The notes under the pieces were generated by a model. That model saw only the letters and a list, made by a program, of their open reading frames with translations, was not told the DNA's origin and did not search any database. Source: JBBKXP01 sp038251315 (GTDB lineage: Bacteria > Pseudomonadota > Alphaproteobacteria > Rhodobacterales > Rhodobacteraceae). From it: DNA of 15,667 nucleotides. Shown piece after piece: positions 6,045-13,805 of the stretch (the first letter of the stretch is position 1; every line of letters begins with the position of its first letter). The stretch is from the NCBI GenBank assembly GCA_038251315.1, contig JBBSBK010000090.1, positions 1 to 15,667 on the forward strand, written 5' to 3'. Position numbers and translations under genes: made by a program.

Positions 6045-6862
6045 AAACCGTTTCGGAAAACCGCTGTTTTGGCGGCGTGCAGGGGGTCTATTCGCATGCG
6101 TCCAAAGCCTGCGCCTGCGACATGACGTTTGGCCTGTTCATGCCGGATGCGGATGGTCCGGTGCCGGTGCTTTGGTTCCTGTCGGGTCTGACCTGTACGC
6201 ATGAAAACGCGATGGTCAAGGCAGGCGCGCAGGGCTGGGCGTCCCAGGCGGGCATCGCGCTGGTGTTTCCCGATACTTCGCCGCGCGGCGAGGGGGTTGC
6301 CGACGACGACGCCTATGATCTGGGGCAGGGGGCGGGATTTTATCTGAATGCGACGCAAAACCCGTGGAAGCCGCATTTTCAGATGTGGGATTATATCGCG
6401 ACCGAACTGCCGGCGCTGATCGGGGCGGAGTTTCCGCTGGATATGGAGCGGCAGGCAATCAGTGGCCATTCGATGGGCGGGCATGGGGCGCTGACCCTTG
6501 CGATGGGGCTGCCGGGGCGGTTCCGGTCGGTTTCGGCCTTTGCGCCGATCTGTCATCCGACGACGAGCGCGTGGGGCAAAAAGCAGTTCACCGCATATCA
6601 GGGGTCGGTCGCGGCGGGTGCGCCGCATGATGCGACGCTGCTGATGGCAACGCGGGGCTTTGACGGCCCGGTTCTGATCGACACCGGGACCGACGATCAG
6701 TTTGGCGAGCATCTGGGGACGGCGGCCTTTGCCCAAGCGATGGCGGAGCGACGGCAACAGGGAGTGCTGCGGCTGCAAAAAGGCTATGATCACAGTTATT
6801 TCTTTGTGTCCACGTTCATGGCCGATCACGTCGATTTCCATGCCGAGGCGCTTTACGGATGA
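6041..6862 (+). CDS. fghA: S-formylglutathione hydrolase
   Basis: This is a cytoplasmic serine esterase (esterase D family) that hydrolyses S-formylglutathione to formate and glutathione, the second step of glutathione-dependent formaldehyde oxidation. At 273 residues it is close to the family's 275-285. Visible are LWFLSGLTCTHENAMVKAGA (44-63), nucleophile Ser144 in SGHSMGGHGAL, the acid in DTGTDDQF (Asp218 or Asp219) and His251 in GYDHSYFF. The start has GGAGG (6030-6034) 6 bases upstream and overlaps the preceding stop by ATGA; it overlaps the next gene in the same way. Its usual partner, glutathione-dependent formaldehyde dehydrogenase, is not next to it in this window. The identification is secure. 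Confidence 0.95.
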   Translation: MKTVSENRCFGGVQGVYSHASKACACDMTFGLFMPDADGPVPVLWFLSGLTCTHENAMVKAGAQGWASQAGIALVFPDTSPRGEGVADDDAYDLGQGAGFYLNATQNPWKPHFQMWDYIATELPALIGAEFPLDMERQAISGHSMGGHGALTLAMGLPGRFRSVSAFAPICHPTTSAWGKKQFTAYQGSVAAGAPHDATLLMATRGFDGPVLIDTGTDDQFGEHLGTAAFAQAMAERRQQGVLRLQKGYDHSYFFVSTFMADHVDFHAEALYG

Positions 6863-7308
6863 TCTACGTCGATGCCGATGCCTGCCCGGTCAAGGCCGAG
6901 GCGGAACGGGTGGCGACCCGGCATGGGCTGCGGATGTTCGTGGTGTGCAACGGGGGAATCCGACCCTCGGTCAACCCGCTGGTTGAAACGGTGATCGTGC
7001 CCGATGGCCCGGACGCGGCCGATATGTGGATCGCCGACCGCGTCGGGCCGGGCGACGTGGTGGTGACGGGGGATATTCCGTTGGCCGCGAAATGCGTCGC
7101 TGCCGGGGCGCGGGTCATCAAGCACAACGGCGAGGCGCTGACGGTCGCCAACATCGGCAATGTGCTGGCCACCCGCGACCTGATGGCCGACCTGCGCGCC
7201 GCCGATCCGTTCCGCATGGGCGGCGGCAAGGGTTTTACAAAGGCTGACCGGTCGCGGTTTCTGGAGGGGCTGGAGCGGATGGTGCAGGCAGCCAAACGCG
7301 ACGTTTGA
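6859..7308 (+). CDS. YaiI/YqxD family (DUF188, UPF0178) protein
   Basis: This is a 149-residue protein of the widespread DUF188 family, which has a PIN-like/NYN-type fold and is suspected but not proven to be a nuclease. The acidic clusters expected of that fold are visible: YVDADACPVK (3-12, Asp5 and Asp7), DAADMWIAD (52-60) and VTGDIPLA (69-76). Glycine-rich GGGKGFTKADR follows near the C-terminus. Length is normal for the family. The ATG overlaps the fghA stop by four bases, with GAGG about 10 bases upstream. Function is not established. Position in a metabolic operon may only reflect co-transcription. Confidence 0.92.
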   Translation: MIYVDADACPVKAEAERVATRHGLRMFVVCNGGIRPSVNPLVETVIVPDGPDAADMWIADRVGPGDVVVTGDIPLAAKCVAAGARVIKHNGEALTVANIGNVLATRDLMADLRAADPFRMGGGKGFTKADRSRFLEGLERMVQAAKRDV

Positions 7309-7359
7309 TTGTCGCCATCGTGGCTGGACAAAGCCTGGCGCGCGGTATCGGTTGGCGCC

Positions 7360-8325
7360 ATGATCCGCCTCTCCTCTCTGCACCCCGCTATCGCCGGACC
7401 GCTGTGCGCGGTGGTTGCGACGTTGTGCTTTTCGATCAACGACACCTCGGTCAAGTTCCTGTCGGGCGGCTATGCCCTGCACGAAGTGATCCTGCTGCGG
7501 TCGCTGATCGCGCTGGCGTTCCTGCTGGGCGTGCTGGCGCCGCTGATGGCAGACGGCTGGGGCATCGTGAAAACCCGGCGGCTGGGCAGTCATCTGTTGC
7601 GCGGCGTCTTTGTGGCGCTGTCGAACATGACCTATTTTCTGGCGCTGGCGGCCCTGCCACTGGCCGAGGCGACGGCGATCTTTTTCGTCAGTCCGTTGAT
7701 CCTGACCGTGTTTTCGGTCGTGTTCCTGCGCGAGGAGGTCGGGGTGCGCCGCTGGGCGGCCATCGGGATCGGGCTGGCCGGGGTGATCGTGATGATGCGG
7801 CCCGGCACATCGACGTTCCAGCTGACGTCGCTGCTGCCACTGATTTCGGCGGTGTTCTATGCCGCGATGCACACGATGACCCGGCGTATCGGCGATACCG
7901 AAAGCGCGCTGACGATGGCGTTCTACATCCAGATCACGTTCGTCGCCGTAAGCATCGGGTTCGGTCTGGCGGTAGGTGACGGGCGGTTCGCGGCGCAGGA
8001 CAACGCGTCGCTGGCGTTTCTGCTGCGCGGTTGGGAATGGCCGTCGCTGGGCGATGTGCCGATTTTCCTGCTGATCGGGGTTGCCATTGCCATCGGGGGT
8101 TTTTTCATTTCGCAGGCGTATCGTGTCGCCATTGCGGCGACGGTCTCGCCGTTCGAATACATCGCGCTGCCGCTGGCGATCGTCTGGGGAATCGCGGTGT
8201 TTGGCGAATGGCCCGACGCGATTGCCTTGCTGGGAATGGCGATGATTATCGGGTCGGGCCTGTTCACGATCTGGCGCGAGGCGCAGGCCGGGGTTGCGCG
8301 CCGTGGTCCGAAACTGCGCCGCTGA
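7360..8325 (+). CDS. DMT-superfamily (EamA) permease
   Basis: This is a 321-residue inner-membrane protein with ten hydrophobic segments arranged as two EamA repeats, the 10-TMS drug/metabolite transporter type. The first repeat shows CAVVATLCFSINDTSVKFLS and LRSLIALAFLLGVLA; the repeat boundary follows GLAGVIVMMRPG near residue 150. The second repeat contains FYAAMHTMTRR and ends with a cytoplasmic Arg/Lys-rich tail. The ATG at 7360 follows the DUF188 gene by 51 bases and has no clear Shine-Dalgarno. A TTG right after the preceding stop would add 17 non-hydrophobic residues and is less likely. Direction and substrate are unknown; related proteins export amino acids and metabolites or import cofactors. 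Confidence 0.9.
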   Translation: MIRLSSLHPAIAGPLCAVVATLCFSINDTSVKFLSGGYALHEVILLRSLIALAFLLGVLAPLMADGWGIVKTRRLGSHLLRGVFVALSNMTYFLALAALPLAEATAIFFVSPLILTVFSVVFLREEVGVRRWAAIGIGLAGVIVMMRPGTSTFQLTSLLPLISAVFYAAMHTMTRRIGDTESALTMAFYIQITFVAVSIGFGLAVGDGRFAAQDNASLAFLLRGWEWPSLGDVPIFLLIGVAIAIGGFFISQAYRVAIAATVSPFEYIALPLAIVWGIAVFGEWPDAIALLGMAMIIGSGLFTIWREAQAGVARRGPKLRR

Positions 8326-8381
8326 CCCTTGGCGTTGCGTGGTTGGACGGGTTAGATGGCGCGACTGAACAGGAGCCGCCC

Positions 8382-9002
8382 ATGATCCCCGAGGCCGTCA
8401 TTTTCGACATCGGCAATGTCCTCATCGAATGGAACCCGGAGCGGTTCTATGACCGCGCCATCGGGGCTGAGCGGCGGGGGGCGTTCTTTGCGGCGCTTGA
8501 TCTGCATGGGATGAACGATGACGTGGACCGGGGCGCGCACTTTGAGGAGACGGTGACTGGCTTTGCCGCTGCCAACACGGACTGGCATGCCGAAGTGATG
8601 ATGTGGCATGACAACTGGCGCGATATGGCGGCCCCGGCGATCGACCATTCGGTGCGGCTGCTGAGGGCGCTGCGGCGTAAAGACGTGCCGGTGTTTGCCT
8701 TATCCAACTTTGGCATCCAGACCTTTGATATCGGGCTGCGCGAGTATCCGTTTCTCGAGGAATTCGACCGCCGTTATATTTCCGGCCACATGGGCGTGAC
8801 CAAGCCGGACCCGGCGATCTATGCGATGGTCGAGGCGGATTGCGGGATTGCCCCCGGCGCGTTGCTGTTCGTCGATGACCGGATCGACAATATCGCGGCG
8901 GCGCAGGGCCGGGGCTGGCAGGTGCATCTGTTCGACGGGCCGCAGGGCTGGGCCGACAGGCTGGTCGGGGCTGGATTGTTGACCAAGGAGGACGCTGCAT
9001 GA
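8382..9002 (+). CDS. HAD-superfamily (subfamily IA) hydrolase
   Basis: This is a 206-residue soluble HAD hydrolase with all four motifs: I, IFDIGNVLIEW with nucleophile Asp9; II, ALSNF (Ser108); III, GVTKPDPAIY (Lys141); IV, LFVDDRIDN (Asp165, Asp166). A small helical cap lies at about 18-85, as in subfamily IA. The usual second Asp of motif I (DxD) is Gly11, as in YihX-type sugar phosphatases, so a phosphatase related to YihX fits, but substrate is unknown. The ATG has AGGAG (8371-8375) 6 bases upstream; a longer frame upstream overlaps the DMT gene and is rejected. A strong AAGGAGG for the next gene (8985-8991) lies inside its last codons. Confidence 0.9.
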   Translation: MIPEAVIFDIGNVLIEWNPERFYDRAIGAERRGAFFAALDLHGMNDDVDRGAHFEETVTGFAAANTDWHAEVMMWHDNWRDMAAPAIDHSVRLLRALRRKDVPVFALSNFGIQTFDIGLREYPFLEEFDRRYISGHMGVTKPDPAIYAMVEADCGIAPGALLFVDDRIDNIAAAQGRGWQVHLFDGPQGWADRLVGAGLLTKEDAA

Positions 9003-9907
9003 CCGTTATCATTCCGTTTGTCGAGGGGGAAAGGCGGCTCGATTGGCTTGGCCTGACCGCCGCGCTGGCCAAAGGGCATCAATTGCCCAAGGCGCAGGTG
9101 CAGGATGTGTTTTTGTATCGTGGCGACGATACGCTGCTGAACCGGTCGGCGTGGATCGACGGGCTGGGGCTGGCGGTGAAATGCGCCACGGTGTTTCCCG
9201 GCAACAAGGCGGTCGGCAAGCCGATGATCGGTGGCGCGGTCAGTCTGTTTGCGGATGACGACGGGCGGCTTGAGGCGATCCTTGATTTCCATCTGGTGAC
9301 CAAGTGGAAAACCGCAGGGGACAGTTTGTTGGCGGCGACACGGCTGGCCCGCAAGGACAGCCAAAATATCCTGCTCGTCGGTGCCGGGACGGTCGGCCAC
9401 AGTCTGCGGGCGGCCTATGGGGCGGCGTTTCCTGAGGCAAAGTTCACCGTCTGGAACCGCTCGCCAGCGGGTGCGCGCGCGTTTGTCGCCGATTACCCCG
9501 ATGTGGCGATTGCCGATGATCTGGAAGCCGCCGTGCGGGCCGCCGATATCGTCACCAGTGCCACGATGTCGACCGCGCCGCTGATCCGGGGTGACTGGCT
9601 GCAACCCGGCCAGCATATCGACCTGATCGGGGCCTACCGCCCTGACATGCGCGAGGCCGACGACGCTGCGATCCTGAAATCGCGCGTCTTTGTCGATAAC
9701 CTGCACACGACGGCGGATCATATCGGCGAGTTAAAGACGCCAATTGCCGATGGTGTGATCGGGCGGGATCATATTGTGGCGGATTACTATGCGCTGGACC
9801 AGTTTCAGCGCGGCTCGGACGCCGAGATCACCCTGTTCAAGAACGGCGGCGGGGCGCATCTGGATCTGATGACCTGCCGCTATATCCTGTCGCGGTTTGA
9901 GGGCTGA
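8999..9907 (+). CDS. ornithine cyclodeaminase / mu-crystallin family protein
   Basis: This is a 302-residue NAD(P)-binding enzyme of the family that includes ornithine cyclodeaminase, delta1-pyrroline-2-carboxylate reductase, alanine dehydrogenase of archaea and mu-crystallin. Seen are Lys61 in LAVKCATVFPGN (catalytic lysine region), TAGDSLLAATRLAR, the Rossmann loop LLVGAGTVGHSL (126-137), GAYRPDMREAD (211-221), SRVFVDN and a C-terminal TLFKNGGGAHLDL. The residue usually Arg in RTAA (Arg112 in the Pseudomonas putida enzyme, from memory) appears to be Lys104 here. The start has AAGGAGG 7 bases upstream and overlaps the HAD gene by ATGA. The reaction could be deamination or imine reduction; the sequence alone does not decide. 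Confidence 0.88.
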   Translation: MTVIIPFVEGERRLDWLGLTAALAKGHQLPKAQVQDVFLYRGDDTLLNRSAWIDGLGLAVKCATVFPGNKAVGKPMIGGAVSLFADDDGRLEAILDFHLVTKWKTAGDSLLAATRLARKDSQNILLVGAGTVGHSLRAAYGAAFPEAKFTVWNRSPAGARAFVADYPDVAIADDLEAAVRAADIVTSATMSTAPLIRGDWLQPGQHIDLIGAYRPDMREADDAAILKSRVFVDNLHTTADHIGELKTPIADGVIGRDHIVADYYALDQFQRGSDAEITLFKNGGGAHLDLMTCRYILSRFEG

Positions 9908-9908
9908 C

Positions 9909-10748
9909 GTGATCTGGGCGCTGATCCTGCTGGCGCTGATCGCCGCGCCCTTTGCCATTGACGCGGTGCGCAAGGTTCCCGTCCGCGCCACCGCGCCGGG
10001 TGCGTTTGCGCAACTTTCCCAAGGGGTGACCCATTACCAGTGGGGCGGCCCGGTGCGTGGGCCGGTGGTGGTCGCGATCCACGGGCTGACGACTCCGTCG
10101 CCGATCTGGGACGATATCGGCGACAGGCTGGGGCGTCTGGGGTATCGGGTGCTGGTCTATGATCTGTATGGGCGGGGGTTTTCGGATGCGGTGCCGGGGG
10201 CGCAAGACCGGGCGTTCTTTCTGCGCCAGCTGACTGACCTTCTGGCGGATCAGGGGCTGAATGACGAACTGACGTTGCTGGGCTATTCGATGGGCGGGTC
10301 GATTGCCACCGCCTTTGCCGCCGACAACCCGCACCGGATGAAACGGCTGATCCTGTTGGCCCCCGGCGGGATCGATATGACCGAGGATCGGTTCACGCGG
10401 GTCTGCCGGACGGTGCCTGTGATGGGCGACTGGCTGCACGCGGCGTTTGTGCGGGGCAATGCGCGATATCGGCGCAAGGGGCAGGGGGCGGCTGTGCTGT
10501 CAAGTCGGCGCAACATGCTGGCCGCAGTGCAGGAGGTGGATCATCGCAAGATCCACCGCGACGGGACTCCGGTAGTGGCGATCTGGGGCGACGCTGACCG
10601 CGTGATCCCGCTGACGGCGCTGGGCAAGCTGGCGCAGTGGAACCGGGCGGCGCGCCAGGAGGTGGTCAAGAGCGCGGCGCATGACATGCCGACGACCCAT
10701 GCGGCAGAGGTGACGGAAATCCTGCAACAGGTGCTGCACACCGAATAG
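9909..10748 (+). CDS. alpha/beta hydrolase with N-terminal membrane segment
   Basis: This is a 279-residue alpha/beta-hydrolase-fold protein. The N-terminal hydrophobic stretch (about 2-16, IWALILLALIAAPFA) is a signal anchor, so the enzyme probably sits at the inner membrane. The oxyanion motif AIHGLTTPSPIWD (56-68), nucleophile Ser127 in LGYSMGGS, the acid in IWGDADRVIP (Asp228 or Asp230) and His258 in SAAHDMP form the expected triad. I chose GTG 9909 because GAGGG (9899-9903) is 5 bases upstream and it starts 1 base after the preceding stop; a TTG at 9897 is possible. Substrate is unknown. It is the last gene of the run, and its TAG abuts the stop of the convergent MFS gene. Confidence 0.87.
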   Translation: MIWALILLALIAAPFAIDAVRKVPVRATAPGAFAQLSQGVTHYQWGGPVRGPVVVAIHGLTTPSPIWDDIGDRLGRLGYRVLVYDLYGRGFSDAVPGAQDRAFFLRQLTDLLADQGLNDELTLLGYSMGGSIATAFAADNPHRMKRLILLAPGGIDMTEDRFTRVCRTVPVMGDWLHAAFVRGNARYRRKGQGAAVLSSRRNMLAAVQEVDHRKIHRDGTPVVAIWGDADRVIPLTALGKLAQWNRAARQEVVKSAAHDMPTTHAAEVTEILQQVLHTE

Positions 10749-11987
10749 TCAGGCAGGTATGGCCACCGCCTGTTCGCGGATCGGCAGATGCACGATTGCG
10801 CTGAACGCGCCGACTCCGACCCCGATCCACCAGACCAAGGTGTAGCTGCCGTAGATGTCGTAGAGCGCGCCGCCGAGCCAGACCCCCATGAACGACCCGA
10901 TCTGATGCGACAGGAACACGATGCCATAAAGCGTGCCCATATAGCGCAACCCGTAAATATGCGCGACGAGGCCGCTGGTGAGTGGCACGGTGGCGAGCCA
11001 CAGACTGCCCATGCCGAGCGAGAAGATGATGACCGTCGCGGGGGTCATCGGCGTCAGGATGAACCATGCGGCGATGATCGTGCGGGCGGTGTAGATTCCC
11101 GCCAGCAGGTATTTCTTGGGGTAGCGTTTGCCCAACCAGCCCGCTGTCAGCGTCCCGGCGATATTGGCCAGACCGATCAGCGAAATCGCAGCGGCCCCAA
11201 GGGCCGAGGTGCTGGCAATGCCAAGTCCGGCCAACATCCCGCCCGCCGCGATCGGGCCGCAGTTTTCGGTGATGAAGGCGGGGAAATGCGCGGTGATGAA
11301 ACCCAGTTGGTAGCCGCAGGAAAAGAAGCCGATGAAGATGAGCGCGAAGGACGGGTCGCGCAGCGCCTTGTTCAAGATCGCGCCCAGCGATTGCTCGAGT
11401 TCGGCGCGGCTGGCAGGGGGCGGGCTGCGCATGAAGGGCAGCAGGACGAGGACGGCAAGGATCAGAGCAGCAAAGACGAGGAACACGTTTTGCCATGGCA
11501 TCACGGTCAGCAACCTGCCGGCCAGCAGCGGCCCGAAGACCTGCCCGGCCGACCCGGCGGCGGTGGCGATGGCCAGCGACATGCTGCGGTTTTCGGCGGA
11601 CGACGCGCGACCGACGACAGCTAGAATCACCCCGAACCCGGTCCCGGCGATGCCGAAACCGACGATCACTTCGTAAAGCTGGTGTTCCAGCGGTGTCGTC
11701 GCACCGGACGACAGGACAAGGCCAAGGGCATAGGCAAACGCGCCCATCAGGATCGCCTTGCGATCGCCGATCTTTTCCGCAATCGCCCCGAATACCGGCT
11801 GCCCGAACCCCCAGGCCAGATTCTGAATTGCGATGGCAAGGCTGAAATCCGCCCGCGCCCAACCGAATTCGGCGGCAATCGGGATCTGGAACAGGCCGAA
11901 CGCGGCGCGGATCGAAAACCCGGTCATCAGGATGATGCACCCGACGATCAGGACGGGGGTAAAGATGGGGGCGCGGGTCTGGTCCAT
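10749..11987 (-). CDS. major facilitator superfamily permease
   Basis: This is a 412-residue inner-membrane permease with about twelve hydrophobic segments in two six-helix halves. The loop 2-3 signature is visible as GAIAEKIGDRKAIL (67-80), and the N-terminal half has FGLFQIPIAAEFGWARADFSL, a pattern common in the MFS branches that carry monocarboxylates or related anions. The second half begins near residue 205 after a charged loop (PPPASRAELEQS). I took ATG at 11985-11987; upstream in-frame codons give a polar Arg-rich extension that is unlikely to be translated, although no good Shine-Dalgarno precedes the chosen ATG. It is divergent from the nitronate monooxygenase-like gene over 187 bases. 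Substrate is unknown. Confidence 0.9.
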   Translation of the reverse strand: MDQTRAPIFTPVLIVGCIILMTGFSIRAAFGLFQIPIAAEFGWARADFSLAIAIQNLAWGFGQPVFGAIAEKIGDRKAILMGAFAYALGLVLSSGATTPLEHQLYEVIVGFGIAGTGFGVILAVVGRASSAENRSMSLAIATAAGSAGQVFGPLLAGRLLTVMPWQNVFLVFAALILAVLVLLPFMRSPPPASRAELEQSLGAILNKALRDPSFALIFIGFFSCGYQLGFITAHFPAFITENCGPIAAGGMLAGLGIASTSALGAAAISLIGLANIAGTLTAGWLGKRYPKKYLLAGIYTARTIIAAWFILTPMTPATVIIFSLGMGSLWLATVPLTSGLVAHIYGLRYMGTLYGIVFLSHQIGSFMGVWLGGALYDIYGSYTLVWWIGVGVGAFSAIVHLPIREQAVAIPA

Positions 11988-12031
11988 GCGCGCAGATTTG
12001 GCGGGATCGGCGGGCGGGGTCAATTCAGCGT

Positions 12032-12053
12032 TTGTGATTGACAGGATCAACAA
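12032..12053. promoter_or_regulatory. imperfect inverted repeat in the MFS-NMO divergent region
   Basis: TTGTGAT (12032-12038) and ATCAACAA (12046-12053) form an inverted repeat with one unpaired base. It overlaps a TTGACA hexamer (12038-12043, plus strand) that has no convincing -10 partner. It could be an operator shared by the two divergent genes. The rest of the 187-base gap is AT-richer than its surroundings but shows nothing else I can name. Confidence 0.2.
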
Positions 12054-12174
12054 TGGCGGGTGGCGAATTGGCAGGCATTTTGGTCGCTGCGGATGTTTCC
12101 TTATTGCAGAAAGCAAGTTATTTTCCCGACAGTGAAAGATTCGACGGCAGGTCAGCGCGTAAAGGAGCCTCGTC

Positions 12175-13188
12175 ATGTCAGCGATCCACAGCCCGGTTTG
12201 CCAGCTTTTGAACTGCGATGTGCCGATCCTGCTTGCCGGGATGGGCGGCGTGGCGCGGGCCGATCTGGTGGCGGCGGTGGCGCGGGCCGGGGGCTATGGC
12301 ATCCTTGGGATGGTGCGTGAAAGCCCGGACCTGATTGCTACGGAAATCGACGCGGTGCGGGCCCAGACCGACAGGCCTTTTGCGGTCAACCTGATCCCGG
12401 CGGCGACCGATCCGGGCCTGCTCGATGCCGAACTCGGCATCTGTTTGGACCGTGGAGTGCCCGCCATGTGCTTCTTCTGGGATGTGGTCCCGGCTGCCGT
12501 GGCGCGGGCCAAGGCAGCGGGGTGCATCGTGTTGCATCAGGTTGGATCGCTCGACGCGGCACGGACGGCGGCGACGGCGGGTGCTGACATCCTGATCGTT
12601 CAAGGGGTCGAGGCCGGGGGCCATGTGCATGGCACGGTCGCCGCGCTGATACTGGTCGAACAGGTCGCCCGCGCCGTGCCGCTGCCGGTCATCGCATCGG
12701 GTGGGTTTGCCACCGGAGCCGCCCTGATCGCCGCGATGGCGCTGGGGGCGCAGGGCATCCATTGCGGCACTGCGTTTCTGGCAACGGTCGAATCCTTTGC
12801 GCACGACGACCACAAGGCGCGGGTTCTGGCCGCCAGCGCCGAAGATACGGTTTACACCGATGCCTTTGCCCTGAACTGGCCACCGCATGCACCGGTCCGG
12901 GTGATCCGCAATTCGCTGACCGATGCCTTGGGGCCGAACCTGATGGGACATCACCCGGACCGGTTGCCGCGTGAGGTGATCGGTGCGGACGATGGGCGGC
13001 CCCTGTTGAAATACAGTACCGATTCACCGCTGCGCACCACGACTGGCGATCTTGAGGTGATGGCCGCCTATGCCGGGCAAAGTGCCGCGCTGATCGACGA
13101 CCTGCCGACGGCGGCCGAGCGGATCGCGACGATCATGGCCGAGGCGGAAGCGGCGTTGGCGCGATTGCAGGATGTGAGGGGCCGATGA
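12175..13188 (+). CDS. nitronate monooxygenase family (2-nitropropane dioxygenase-like) flavoprotein
   Basis: This is a 337-residue TIM-barrel FMN enzyme of the nitronate monooxygenase family, which oxidises alkyl nitronates such as propionate-3-nitronate; several family members have other, unknown roles. Visible are the N-terminal LLAGMGGVARADLVAAVARAGG (19-40), the FMN phosphate-binding region VIASGGFATGAAL (172-184), QGIHCGTAFLATVES (193-207) and the catalytic-His region VQGVEAGGHVHG (142-153). In class I enzymes the motif is usually GGHRG, so His150 is the likely catalytic base. The start has AAAGGAG (12161-12167) 7 bases upstream. The gene overlaps the 5-formyl-THF cyclo-ligase start by ATGA. 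Substrate is unproven. Confidence 0.9.
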   Translation: MSAIHSPVCQLLNCDVPILLAGMGGVARADLVAAVARAGGYGILGMVRESPDLIATEIDAVRAQTDRPFAVNLIPAATDPGLLDAELGICLDRGVPAMCFFWDVVPAAVARAKAAGCIVLHQVGSLDAARTAATAGADILIVQGVEAGGHVHGTVAALILVEQVARAVPLPVIASGGFATGAALIAAMALGAQGIHCGTAFLATVESFAHDDHKARVLAASAEDTVYTDAFALNWPPHAPVRVIRNSLTDALGPNLMGHHPDRLPREVIGADDGRPLLKYSTDSPLRTTTGDLEVMAAYAGQSAALIDDLPTAAERIATIMAEAEAALARLQDVRGR

Positions 13189-13802
13189 CGCAAGACAATC
13201 CACTCCCCGATCCGACCCATCCCGGCGATGTGGCCCACTGGCGCAAGGCTGAACGTCAGCGCCTTTTGGAAGAACGCGCGGCGCTGTCAGTGGCGGTGCG
13301 GCACGACGCGTCCGAGATCATCGCCGACCACATCGACCGATTTCTGGCGGCGCGATTCGAGTCGCTGGAGGGGATGACGATTTCCGCGTGGTGGCCGATC
13401 AAGGCGGAACTGAATCTGCGCCACTGGCTGACCGGGCTGGCGGCGCGTGGCGCGCGGGCCGCGTTGCCCGTCGTCGTCACGCCGCACGCGCCGCTGGAAT
13501 TCCGGGTCTGGACCCCCGATTGCAAGATGGTACAGGGGTTCTGGAAAATCCCGGTCCCTGCCGACGGCCCTGCGGTCACGCCCGACATCACCCTCGCGCC
13601 CCTGGTCGGTTGGGACGATGCGGGATATCGGCTGGGCTATGGCGGCGGCTATTTTGACCGGACGCTGGCGGCGCTTGATCCCCGCCCCTTTGCCATCGGG
13701 ATCGGATTACAGGTGGCACGGGTGCAAACGATTTTTCCGCAACCGCATGACATACCGATGGACGCGATCGTAACGGAAATCGGGGTGCAATCCCGCTTCT
13801 GA
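13185..13802 (+). CDS. 5-formyltetrahydrofolate cyclo-ligase
   Basis: This is methenyl-THF synthetase (MTHFS, ygfA-type), which converts 5-formyl-THF plus ATP to 5,10-methenyl-THF and returns stored folate to the active one-carbon pool. It has 205 residues, near the family norm. Motifs are the N-terminal basic segment WRKAERQRLLEERAAL (19-34), WWPIKAELNLRHW (69-81), the ATP/folate-site signature GYRLGYGGGYFDRTL (147-161) and HDIPMDAIVTE (188-198). The start overlaps the preceding gene by ATGA with GAGGGG just upstream, implying translational coupling. Its stop lies only 3 bases from the stop of the convergent glycerate kinase gene. The identification is secure. Confidence 0.94.
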   Translation: MTQDNPLPDPTHPGDVAHWRKAERQRLLEERAALSVAVRHDASEIIADHIDRFLAARFESLEGMTISAWWPIKAELNLRHWLTGLAARGARAALPVVVTPHAPLEFRVWTPDCKMVQGFWKIPVPADGPAVTPDITLAPLVGWDDAGYRLGYGGGYFDRTLAALDPRPFAIGIGLQVARVQTIFPQPHDIPMDAIVTEIGVQSRF

Positions 13803-13805
13803 CGG

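Noticed and set aside
5792..6841. 349-codon frame antisense to fghA
   Set aside because: Lies opposite a clearly identified esterase gene; Arg/His-rich composition is typical of antisense reading of GC-rich genes.
6853..7872. 339-codon antisense frame opposite the DUF188 and DMT genes
   Set aside because: Spans two real genes and their spacer, with His/Gln/Arg-rich composition and no recognisable domain.
8031..8381. Upstream extension of the HAD hydrolase into the DMT gene
   Set aside because: The extension is out of frame with the DMT gene and lacks HAD homology; ATG 8382 has AGGAG at the right distance.
8819..9721. 300-codon frame antisense to the OCD-family gene
   Set aside because: Opposite a conserved Rossmann-fold gene; no ribosome site or domain.
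10788..11624. 278-codon plus-strand frame opposite the MFS gene
   Set aside because: Asp/Gln/Arg-rich low-complexity product, while the minus strand encodes a well-formed twelve-helix permease.
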